Source of the DNA: Terfezia claveryi
Taxonomy: Eukaryota; Ascomycota; Pezizomycetes; Pezizales; Pezizaceae
Assembly: GCA_015179025.1 (NCBI GenBank)
Contig: WHUX01000350.1
Coordinates: forward strand, 1 to 40,088
DNA length: 40,088 bases
Direction of reading: 5' to 3'
The notes beneath the pieces are model-generated. The model was not told the DNA's origin, did no database searches, and was given only the letters and a program-made list of their open reading frames with translations. The translations under genes were made by a program, and so were the position numbers. Below, one piece after another: positions 33,318 to 40,088 of the stretch (position 1 is its first letter; the number at the start of each line of letters is the position of its first letter).

Positions 33318-34486
33318 TTCGTATTCTCCATAACCGTTTCGGCAACTTGTAGGGTACGTTTTTGTACGTGTGGGCAAGTTCTAACCCCATGTCCCATTCC
33401 TCCACAATAATAGCACCTCCCTTCAGCCATTCTCTTTGCTTTTTCCTCCGGAGATATCTTCTTCCTTCCTGCAGACAAATCCATGGGCCCAGGGTGAGTA
33501 CCCGTGGCTGTAGAGGTAGAGGGAGTTTGGACTATTTGGGGGTTAACTGGAGCGGGAGCGGTAGGGCGTGATATCATTCGGGGCGTTGGTCCAACACGAT
33601 TACGCATTTGGGTTTGTAGCGCGCGGCGACGAGTATCTAGCCTTTGGCAGACCTCCACATACTCGTTAAACTCCGTGGGCTCAGGATGTATGGCGAGGAG
33701 ATCTTGTTGTAATTGGTAGGAAAGTCCGCGCTTTAGAGTTGCCAACTTAGCCGTATTACCCCAACTCGTTTCAGCTGCATATCGTTGAAATTCGGCAAAA
33801 TAGGCAGCGAACTCCCTGGCCCCCTGAATCATCGTTTGTAGTTTGTACTCTGCGTTGGCTACTCGATTTGGATCGCCGAATGCATTTTCGAGAATGGTAA
33901 TAAGTGCTGCTAGGTTGGTTAAGTTCACCGTATCGTTTTCAACGTAAGGGGTAACCTGATCTAGGGCATCTTCAGCTAAGGAATTTACTGCTAGTCGAAG
34001 TTTTGCTTGTTCGTCACTATAAGTAGCAGCCTTTAGTCGTAGTTGGGTAAGGAAAGGGCGCAGCTTATTTCGGTCTTTTCCAGAGAATTTTTCTGGGTTG
34101 GGTATCTTTTCTGAACGACTCCCTCCTTCTCCTGGTTGCAACCGAGCCAAAGTCGCATTGATAGCCCTCATATCTTCCAACTGCGTTCGAAGCTCATTAA
34201 TCACTGTCTCTTGAGTAGTTACTTCATTTCGTAACTCTTGAGTGGCTGTGCGTAAGGTTGTATCTTCTTGTTGCCGCGCCGTGAGTTGATTCGTTAAGTT
34301 CGTTACTTGGGTTCGTAATCTTACGACATCTTGTCGTCGGTCTGGTAGCCCTAGTAGCTGATCTAGTAGGGTAATGGTTTCATTGAGTATTCCGGTGTAG
34401 TCCTGGTTTGCTGAGTTCAACGCAGTTCGCAAACGAGGAACTAGGTCAACAATAGCGGCCGGCAATTCAACAACGGGCTGAGTCAT
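33281..34486 (-). CDS. Element 2 gag (401 aa)
   Basis: This intact structural protein starts at MTQPVVELP, 50 nt inside the 5' LTR, so the leader is short. Residues about 45-115 are a Gln/Arg/Leu-rich probable coiled coil. Residues about 130-300 are a retrotransposon gag-type capsid region (FSGKDRNKLRPFLTQ, then WGNTAKLATLKRGL). A basic, Pro-rich linker leads to one CCHC zinc knuckle, CYYCGGMGHGVRTC (C-x2-C-x4-H-x4-C), near residue 358. The protein ends GEQAKE at TAG 33283-33281, overlapping the protease frame. It should assemble cytoplasmic particles that package the element RNA. Confidence 0.9.
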   Translation of the reverse strand: MTQPVVELPAAIVDLVPRLRTALNSANQDYTGILNETITLLDQLLGLPDRRQDVVRLRTQVTNLTNQLTARQQEDTTLRTATQELRNEVTTQETVINELRTQLEDMRAINATLARLQPGEGGSRSEKIPNPEKFSGKDRNKLRPFLTQLRLKAATYSDEQAKLRLAVNSLAEDALDQVTPYVENDTVNLTNLAALITILENAFGDPNRVANAEYKLQTMIQGAREFAAYFAEFQRYAAETSWGNTAKLATLKRGLSYQLQQDLLAIHPEPTEFNEYVEVCQRLDTRRRALQTQMRNRVGPTPRMISRPTAPAPVNPQIVQTPSTSTATGTHPGPMDLSAGRKKISPEEKAKRMAEGRCYYCGGMGHGVRTCPHVQKRTLQVAETVMENTNKGLEVGEQAKE

Positions 34487-34524
34487 TGTTCGTAGCTAGG
34501 GGTTGCGCTCAGTAGAGTGTATCG

Positions 34525-34533
34525 ACGCAACGT
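34525..34533 (-). other. Candidate self-primer binding site of element 2
   Basis: On the minus strand, 2 nt after the 5' LTR end, the 9-mer ACGTTGCGT occurs. Its perfect complement ACGCAACGT lies inside the LTR at 34680-34672, starting 42 nt after the TATATAGG box, about where transcription should begin. There is no TGG-initial tRNA site. The geometry matches Tf1-type self-priming by the 5' end of the mRNA. It is inferred. Confidence 0.55.
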
Positions 34534-34535
34534 AG

Positions 34536-34994
34536 TGTAACGGCGTAAGTCGATGGCTGTGGCTATAACTAAAGACGTGACTCCAAGGAGCGCACGAAGA
34601 CGAAACTATAACCGTAGATTGAAGTATCAGGACAAAAGGCAGAGTCTGTATTACCAAGGTTATAATACAAGACGTTGCGTAAGGAACAAGAACAAGAAAC
34701 GACAACTACTGCTTCCTATATACACGATTGCCGTGGCCAAAGGAGTGGCGCCCGGCTAACTTGACGTCACCTGCGATCGCAGGTGATACTCCGCGATCCA
34801 CCTCTCTAATCCCTTCTAGTATTAAGACACTCGCCTGGCAGCGCCAACTCAGCTGACACTCGAACAAGTCTGTTCGGGTGTCAAATACCACGCTGACACT
34901 CGAACAAGCCTGTTCGGGTGTCAAATACCACGCTGACACTCGAACAAGCCTGTTCGGGTGTCAAATACTTCGCAAGTAAATCAACGCCGTGACA
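34536..34994 (-). repeat. Element 2 5' LTR (459 bp)
   Basis: It is essentially identical to 29145-29603. As the 5' LTR of a minus-strand element it should drive transcription leftward into gag. Confidence 0.95.
34715..34722 (-). promoter_or_regulatory. TATA box of element 2 LTR
   Basis: TATATAGG on minus is the only TATA-like word well placed in the LTR. The self-primer complement (34680-34672) begins 42 nt downstream. The sister copy is at 29331-29324. Confidence 0.5.
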
Positions 34995-34999
34995 GTTTC
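34995..34999. repeat. Target site duplication, right copy (GTTTC)
   Basis: It is identical to 29140-29144. Confidence 0.93.
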
Positions 35000-35254
35000 C
35001 CACCATGCATCAAATGGCGCAGATTGTTCGGCTTCCCACTGGAAAGCTGTCCCGCCTAATATTCTGGTGAGAGTGGAAACCATTGAGCTCGATTGACGTA
35101 CGGGCACACTTGGAGATAGAGACATGTTAGAGTATGGGGCTAGTAGTGCAAGTTCGTCTGGCTATTGTGTTCCTGGGAGTTGGCGATAATAGATTTGGAA
35201 GGGCAGTAGGGAAGAGAGGCCTATTTATTCACATTTTGAGAGCATTTGGGGTAT

Positions 35255-35306
35255 GTCACGGATAACGTGTACTTGTCACGGATAACGTGTGCTTGTTACG
35301 GATTCT
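35255..35306 (+). repeat. GTCACGGATAACGTG repeats upstream of the hAT gene
   Basis: Two GTCACGGATAACGTGTDCTT units and a third decayed one (GTTACGGATTC) are spaced about 18 bp apart. They lie about 0.15 kb before the transposase ATG, so they could be promoter or transposase sites. Confidence 0.7.
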
Positions 35307-35380
35307 ATGGGAGACATTCACAAGGTACCTGCGGCGCTTTCCTTGATAACCTAAACCTATCTATACATAAAATATGTCTG

Positions 35381-36269
35381 TCAATCATGCCGTAGCATAT
35401 CAACAGCGCGCCAAACCCAATTCCAATCCAAGCGTGCAATCGTCCATTCATTCCAAAATGGATCTACAATGTCATCGTGGACATCATCTGAGTCCTCTGA
35501 GCTGTATGGTGAGAGCTCACTTCTAGGCTCAAAGCATCCATCTGGCTCTGATATATTATCAGGGATATTGGTCAAATCTAGTTGGAGTATGCTGGATCTC
35601 AATGGCCAATCGGGGCTGTCTGTGAGTTGCAAAATCTCGAGAGGTCTAGACATAATTAGCCTGCCGCGCTATCTATGTGCAAGGATTAGTAAGATACCTT
35701 CTTGAAGGCCGAAGCCAGACCTCTTGCCCACAACATAATACTGTTATCCTAGGTAGGGGATGCCATTGTACCGGTATATAGACAGGATGCCGAATGATTC
35801 TGCTGTCAGGGATCCGGTAGGTCTGGGAGAGTATCTACAATAGGTATGTTAGTACTCCAATGTTTTAACGCAACAATTAACTTACCGATGGGTATCGACA
35901 ATCTTCACATAAACCCCATGCCTCTCCCTCGCCAGTCAGGTAATGGTGGAAAAGGGTAATCCACAACAAATCATACATAGTATAGTCATCTAGGTAAAAG
36001 GGATCCTAAGTCGTCTCTGGACTCCTATAGATACCCAAGGGGAGCAGTAAATCATACCGATCAATCCAAATCCTCTCTAGAAGCTCCATGGCTACCACTC
36101 GGGATACAATCTTGTTGGGGTCAAATTGGTCCATAACCAACTGTCTAGACTGGTGTGTTACCATTTCCGTTCCACATAGACTAAGGAACCGTCGTAGCCC
36201 AGCAGTGTCTCTCCACTGCTCCCGGAACTCTTCGAAACCGAGTTCATCTTCTGGATTGTGGTATACTGC
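35381..36269 (-). pseudogene. Unrecognised intron-bearing gene, two premature stops
   Basis: The likely start is ATG at 36269 (MAVYHNPEDELGFEEF); the frame is open to about 36317 without another ATG. Exon 1 runs to about 35884 and ends at CCATCG before GTAAGT. The intron has a perfect TACTAAC branch and ends TTGTAG near 35835. Exon 2 ends near 35701 before GTATCT, with TTACTAAT just inside. The last exon, from about 35655, encodes an acidic Ser/Asp/Glu segment and a Trp-rich end (WNEWTIARLDWNWVWRAVD), stopping at 35381. TAG near 36010 and TAA near 35750 interrupt the frame where Gln fits, consistent with C-to-T decay. I recognise no family. It lies between two GTCACGG arrays, so it may be cargo of the hAT element or a host gene remnant. 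Confidence 0.5.
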
Positions 36270-36567
36270 CATATTTATGTAGTAGTCTGGTTGGCACAAC
36301 GCCCATTGTGAAGCTGATATGGTCGGTGAGAATTACAACCCCGATGAACTATATATAAGCAAAACTCCAGATGATAGTTCTGGAAAGAATCCCTAAATGG
36401 CAATGTCCTCTTTTGGTAGGTTGTCTAGTTACGTCTGATTCTGCCTTAGAATTAGTGGACAAAAGTAGACTACTGTACTCCACAGGTAATACTAATTGTA
36501 TCCGAAGGACCTGGCTCGCATTAGTCGCGGGAAAGACCTGCGTGACCCACCTGGGACACGGCAAAAG

Positions 36568-36665
36568 ATCCGTGACAACACATCTGTAACAAGACATCCG
36601 TGACAAAATAAGCCATCTGTGACAACATAAAATATCCGTGACAAGAAAAAAATATCTATGACCAC
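36568..36665 (-). repeat. TTGTCACGGAT repeats, inverted array
   Basis: On the minus strand TTGTCACGGAT and one- or two-base variants (TTGTTACAGAT, TTGTCACAGAT, GGTCATAGAT) occur about six times at irregular 14-20-bp spacing. The orientation is opposite to the 25619 array, as expected for the other sub-terminal end of one transposon. Confidence 0.75.
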
Positions 36666-36670
36666 ATAAG

Positions 36671-37308
36671 TTTAGCACAAGCTACCCCGCCCAAATAGAA
36701 CTACCATCCTGATCCACTCCAGCCTGGTGTCGAACCGCCACCTTTGTCCATAATAGTACCGCATCTATGAAAGCGATAGGTCGATGGCATAATCTACAGT
36801 GATTGACCGGTCAATGGGATGGACTGGTTATTGTCAACCTATGTAGTTGAGGTCAAGGCACGCACTGATACACTTTGTTGTATACTATCAGAGTTAGTTT
36901 AGCCAGTAGAAGGTAGGCTGGGTGAAGCGTTCTATCTGTCTCATGTGATAACGGTCAATGCATCTTCTCAAAAGCATCATTAATCCTGATATAGTCTAGT
37001 CGTTCACATCCCATCGACCCATCAATTGCTCTACTAGCAATAATGTCGTTCATCACTTGCAGAGGTATAGGTAGTCTGCTTGCATGAGCCTCCTTGTGAG
37101 GTACAATGGGTCAAGGGGTCCGGGTCAAGCCAAGCCAGTTCCGAAACAGGTAACATATACTTAGGGATGTCTCAGGGAGTAACCAGAGATGTTTTGGGGC
37201 AGTAGCTTGGGCCAGGGTCTGCTGGGGCCAGATAAATTCCGCGTGTCCCCACCTCCTACCACTCGATTAACTTCCGTCCTCCATTATCTGCATCTCCCTA
37301 GCCTTTTG
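36671..37308. other. Non-coding interval, no gene seen
   Basis: I found no open frame with a recognisable domain and no continuation of the 120-bp repeat that flanks the left end of the hAT region. The right hAT boundary may lie here. Confidence 0.4.
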
Positions 37309-37506
37309 TCATTCTGCATCAAGCCACCTCCTATCCTTTATTACTATACCACAAGGAAGTATGCCAGCTAATTCGACTATCAGGCAAAGAGATGAAATTC
37401 CAGGGTCAAGGTATGACTTCCATACTTTTTTGCTTGCCCCATATAATGTTGCGTACATGTCCCGTGTTATTTGAGTAAGTGCGATAGCCATGTGGGCTTG
37501 TCCCAT
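37309..37506 (-). CDS. Short unrecognised ORF abutting element 3
   Basis: From ATG at 37506 the frame gives 65 codons (MGQAHMAIALTQITRD, ending DRRWLDAE). The frame stays open upstream to the LTR border at 37551, so it may be the 3' end of a gene cut by the element 3 insertion. The composition looks protein-like, with mixed hydrophobic and charged residues. I recognise no family and no ribosomal or splice signal settles the start. Chance is a real alternative. Confidence 0.25.
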   Translation of the reverse strand: MGQAHMAIALTQITRDMYATLYGASKKVWKSYLDPGISSLCLIVELAGILPCGIVIKDRRWLDAE

Positions 37507-37865
37507 TTTGCGCGGTTCCACTGAACAGATGACGATAATCGTTATTTTCCTGTTACCTTGTGTAATGAATAGTACTAGACAGTATTCATTCGGTACCGTT
37601 TATACAATCTATATCCGTAGGTACGGACATTTGTGTATTTCGGTTCTGCTGAGGTAAGACCTCAGAAGGGTAGGGAGATTACTATGTGGGACGTTCCTGA
37701 AGGGAACAGTAATTAACTGGTGTAATCTATCTTATATGATTTGTGCTATCTAAGCTATATGATCTTGATCTGATCAGAATATAGGCTTGCTTGCTCTGAA
37801 GGCTTGCTTGGTTGCTTCTTGTCTTTCTTCTTTTTTTTTTGGATTCCAGAGGGAATCCAGTGGCC

Positions 37866-37873
37866 TATTTATA
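37866..37873 (-). promoter_or_regulatory. TATA box of element 3 LTR
   Basis: TATAAATA on minus lies about 420 bp into the LTR and downstream of the 41-bp repeats in the direction of transcription, a normal U3 promoter layout. Confidence 0.55.
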
Positions 37874-37951
37874 CTCCTCTGAGATCTGATGAGTAAGGAA
37901 ATAAATACAATAAAGGGTGGTACACCAGAAGGTGGTGCGCTGTACAAAAAG

Positions 37952-38092
37952 GGTCATATGGCCATAGTAATGAGTCACACGCCATAAACGATGGTCATGT
38001 GGCCATAGTAATGAGTCACACGCCATAAACGATGGTCATGTGGCCATAGTAATGAGTCACACGCCATAAACAGAGGTCACGCGGCCATAATG
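37952..38092 (-). repeat. 41-bp tandem repeat in element 3 U3, about 3.5 copies
   Basis: GGTCATGTGGCCATAGTAAT-containing units start at 37952, 37993 and 38034, with a partial one at 38075. Each includes GAGTCACACG and GGCCATA words, candidate transcription factor sites. Confidence 0.85.
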
Positions 38093-38290
38093 AGGGTGTC
38101 TTCATATGGCAAGTGCCATGGAACTTCCCATGGCATATTCTGCGTGCTATGGACGCTTATAAAGCAATAGGAGGTGGTAGAAGGCTAATCCTTCAACCGA
38201 GAGGCTTAGTTACATAACATAGTAGTAATATAGGAAATACAAAAGTATATAATCAATTATATAAGCAATGAGATAACGTTCTCCATTACA

Positions 38291-38299
38291 CTTCCCCAC
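38291..38299 (-). other. Polypurine tract of element 3
   Basis: On minus the purine run GTGGGGAAG precedes the TGTAATGGAG start of the LTR. Confidence 0.7.
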
Positions 38300-38537
38300 A
38301 TAGAAGGATTTCCTATCCTTACTTCCTTCGCTCTGCCATATTGGTTTCCATACGTCCTAAGATTTGATGCATTGTTAATACATTAGCATTAACATGAATA
38401 TCCTTAGTGTTTCCTTGACTCATGATTCTATCTCGTTCTTGTTGGATGAGAGCTCGGGTCTCATCTCTGGTTCGTGGTCCTTATTTTCCTTTAGTCCTTT
38501 GACGTCTCTTGAATATATCTTCCATGCTTCCGGTCGT
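38300..38537. other. Element 3 3' untranslated region
   Basis: It lies between the pol stop and the polypurine tract; I saw no further frame of note. Confidence 0.5.
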
Positions 38538-40088
38538 CTAGAAGTCTTGAAGAATTTCGGTAGTGATATCCTTGGCGTTTACCCAGGAGTCATATTTAGG
38601 AGTGTATCCTAGCCATCTTACCTTATATTGTCTTTCTCCAGTTCGAGGAGCTGTTCTGAATTCTAATACCTTTTCAACTTCATAACGATCATCTTGAATT
38701 GGTCCTGGTTCCTGAGATTGTCTGTGAGGGAATTGGATGGGATCGTTTTTGTAGTAAGGTTTAAGTTTGCTGATATGAAAAGTGTTATATATGAGGTGGA
38801 GGTCAGGTTGACTGGATAGGTCTAGGCTATAATTATTGCGTTTCCGATTACTAGAAATAATGGGAAATGGGCCTAGCCATTTTGGTTTAAGCTTGGGTGA
38901 GACATTCGATAGGTTGATATTTTCTGAGGAAAGCATAACCTGTTGTCCGACTGAAAATTTGGCTATATTGGGTAGTCGTTTGTTCGCTTGAGATGCTTGA
39001 GTCTTCTTGGCGTCATATAGGTTTTTAGACGTTACCTCATGACATTCATTTGCGGGTACATATGCATTAATGGGGTATGGAAGTATCGATATGCCAAGAT
39101 GTGCATTAAATCCAAATAGTGTGGAAAAGGGACTATTCTGTCTAGCGGTATTATACCTAGAGTTAAGTTTCAACTGTATCTCTGGTAGTTTCTGTAGCCA
39201 ATCAAATCCTTCGATTTTACAGGCTCTTGCTACTTGTAGAATTTCTTTGTTCACAATTTCCGATTGTCCGTCTGCACGTGGATGATATGCGGTGGACAGT
39301 TCCAACTTGATTCCTTTATTCCTAGCCCAATCTTGAAAGTGCGTTGACATAAAAAGAGTGTCGCAGTCAAAAACAATACAGAAAGGGTATCCCATAGTCG
39401 GGACTACATGAGTATCAAAGGTAGCAGTACATTGTTCTGCTGTGAAATTATCTGAGACAGGAATAAGAAACTTGAATCCTGATTGTCTATCGACAATCGT
39501 CCAAAGTCGTGAAATACAAACTATATGATCTTCTTCAACAGGAATATTTGGGTACAAAATTGAACACTTAGTAAACACAGGTGCTACTTTAAGAAAATCT
39601 ATCGATATGTCAGTCCATGGCCTGCTTGGTACATGTAATGGGGTTACGAGTCCAAGTGGTGCCTTGTTGGAATACTTTGTCCGTTGACAAGTATCACAAC
39701 TTCTGATATAGTCCTTAGTTGGTTCTGCAAAGGACTGGCCAATCATATCGGTCAGTAAGATATTTCATCATTTTTTCAATGCCACCATGAGCGGTTGCTT
39801 CATGTGCATCTTTAATAACCAATTCGAGATAGTTCTTACCTTCGATGTTAAAGGTAGAGGGCAAGACTAGTCTCCATTGTCCTTGTCGGTTCTTGACATA
39901 CAAAAATCCGTCTTTTCTTCTATGATCCTTACGATTCACAAAGGTATCATAATAGTTCTTCCAGATAGGACATACTCTCATGCGTGATTGATATGCGGCT
40001 TTCATACCTGTTCCTTGGTCAAGCCAGTGTGTAATGAAGTAGTCCTTGTCGTCTTCAAATCCGTCGCTGATGTGTTTTTCTTCAATGA
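38538..40088 (-). pseudogene. Element 3 pol end: integrase and chromodomain, one frameshift, cut by window edge
   Basis: The minus frame is open from the window edge to 39715. It carries the zinc-binding His pair (DAHEATAHGGIEKMM) and the end RYDWP, after which one-base displacement moves the frame to 39746-38538. That second part has CDTC (the Cys pair), then the DDE core: Asp in WTDISIDFL, Asp in CIVFDCDTLFMS and Glu in ADGQSEIVNKE. A GPF-like WLGPFPI segment, NTFHISKLKPY and a C-terminal chromodomain follow (YEVEKVLEF, then YKVRWLGY and DSW), ending at 38538. The Cys after the second Asp is where related elements usually have Arg, a C-to-T type change. The element would be active only if the frameshift is an assembly error. 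Confidence 0.85.

Larger units (their letters stand above)
29145..34994 (-). mobile_element. Element 2: young 5.85-kb Ty3/Gypsy chromovirus inside the hAT gene
   Basis: It has two 459-bp LTRs that by eye differ at one position (29161 A versus 34552 G), a perfect 5-bp duplication, an intact gag and an intact 1078-codon pol frame. The order on the minus strand is LTR, primer site, gag, protease, RT, RNase H, integrase, chromodomain, polypurine tract, LTR. The low LTR divergence and lack of RIP-type stops make it the youngest datable insertion here. Gag, protease and RT lie in three different frames, so expression would need two frameshifts or reflects one-base errors. Confidence 0.95.
26303..35125 (-). 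pseudogene. hAT transposase, four exons, split by element 2, with premature stops
   Basis: hAT transposases cut and paste DNA in the nucleus. The probable start ATG is at 35125-35123. With element 2 and one GTTTC copy removed, the frame runs on from 35000 into 29139. A BED-type zinc-finger region (about 28990-28885) has lost two bases at a CA repeat, shifting the frame. Introns are inferred at 28843-28785, 28064-27962 (GTAAGT, branch TGCTAAC, TAG) and 27331-27188, all phase-consistent. Exon 2 carries a catalytic-type Asp in VSDNASVN (codon 28316-28314) and an LPCLAHV motif. The last exon holds the hATC dimerisation region (SVPVERIFSSARDIL, near 26970) and a Ser-rich tail. Stops at 28419, 28233, 27818 and 27743 all fit C-to-T changes of CGA or CAG. 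The family assignment is firm; the gene is dead. Confidence 0.85.
25426..36670 (-). mobile_element. hAT-family DNA transposon, decayed, containing nested element 2 (right end uncertain)
   Basis: The span holds a hAT transposase gene on the minus strand with arrays of a TGTCACGGAT-like motif at both sides. They point inward in opposite orientation: direct at 25619-25745, inverted at 36568-36665. The left boundary is placed where the 120-bp repeat is interrupted (near 25425) and GC-rich sequence rich in ACTCG/CGAGT words begins. I could not find terminal inverted repeats or a matching 8-bp duplication by eye. The right limit, and whether the gene at 35381-36269 belongs to the element, are therefore uncertain. 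Confidence 0.5.
37551..38290 (-). repeat. Element 3 3' LTR (740 bp)
   Basis: It runs TGTTACCTTG to CTCCATTACA on plus (TG..CA), directly before the polypurine complement. U3 carries a 41-bp tandem repeat, and a minus-strand TATAAATA lies at 37873-37866. Confidence 0.8.
37551..40088 (-). mobile_element. Element 3: Ty3/Gypsy element, 3' portion only (continues past window)
   Basis: On the minus strand, integrase and chromodomain are followed by a polypurine tract and a 740-bp LTR ending at 37551. The RT, gag and 5' LTR lie outside the window. Its integrase differs from elements 1 and 2: it has an insertion between the zinc region and the second Asp (VEEDHIVCISRLWTIVDR) and an ADGQSEIVNKEI motif. 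The target duplication cannot be tested; the 5 bp outside the LTR are TTTCC. Confidence 0.88.

Noticed and set aside
36349..36678. 109-codon minus-strand ORF upstream of the unknown gene
   Set aside because: Much of it reads through the TTGTCACGGAT array; no domain and no codon pattern suggesting a gene.

Overview
The window looks like a gene-poor, transposon-packed segment of a filamentous ascomycete (Pezizomycotina) genome. I infer this from chromodomain-bearing Ty3/Gypsy elements, short introns with fungal splice and branch signals (GTAAGT, CTAAC or TACTAAC, then AG), and old copies whose Gln, Trp and Arg codons have become stops by C-to-T change. That last pattern is what repeat-induced point mutation (RIP) leaves behind. 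I see no rRNA, tRNA, CRISPR array or convincing single-copy host gene set.

Layout. 1-260: a tandem array with a unit of about 118 bp. 382-9593: a full-length chromovirus (element 1) with 1.46-kb LTRs and a perfect 5-bp target duplication (GGAAG); its gag-pol is broken mainly by small indels. 10094-17281: older inverted pieces of the same family, interrupted by a solo LTR (15798-17257, duplication GTTTT). 17282-18430: a truncated LTR of the family. 19021-19505: the RIP-riddled end of a different chromovirus pol. 20161-25425: a long imperfect palindrome whose arms are built from tandem repeats, resembling a fold-back element. A 2.1-kb non-autonomous element with terminal inverted repeats (22145-24250) sits inside its right arm.

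From about 25426 comes a hAT transposon with a decayed, intron-containing transposase on the minus strand (26303-35125). Its first exon is split by a young 5.85-kb chromovirus (element 2, 29145-34994, minus strand). The two element 2 LTRs differ at one position by eye, the duplication GTTTC is perfect, and the 1078-codon pol frame is uninterrupted. Upstream of the hAT gene lies an unrecognised intron-bearing gene with two premature stops (35381-36269). The right edge (37551-40088) is the 3' LTR and integrase/chromodomain end of a third, different Ty3/Gypsy element on the minus strand.

Most notable signals. (1) In both elements where the region can be read, the sequence starting 2 nt after the 5' LTR is not a tRNA-type TGG site. 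It is a perfect 9-nt complement of a segment just downstream of the LTR TATA box, as expected for Tf1-type self-primed reverse transcription. (2) The fold-back palindrome has repeat-built arms. (3) A TTGTCACGGAT-like motif recurs in five separate arrays in and around the hAT element, two of them inside its introns. Many breaks in the otherwise well-preserved elements are single-base indels, so part of the decay could be consensus error.
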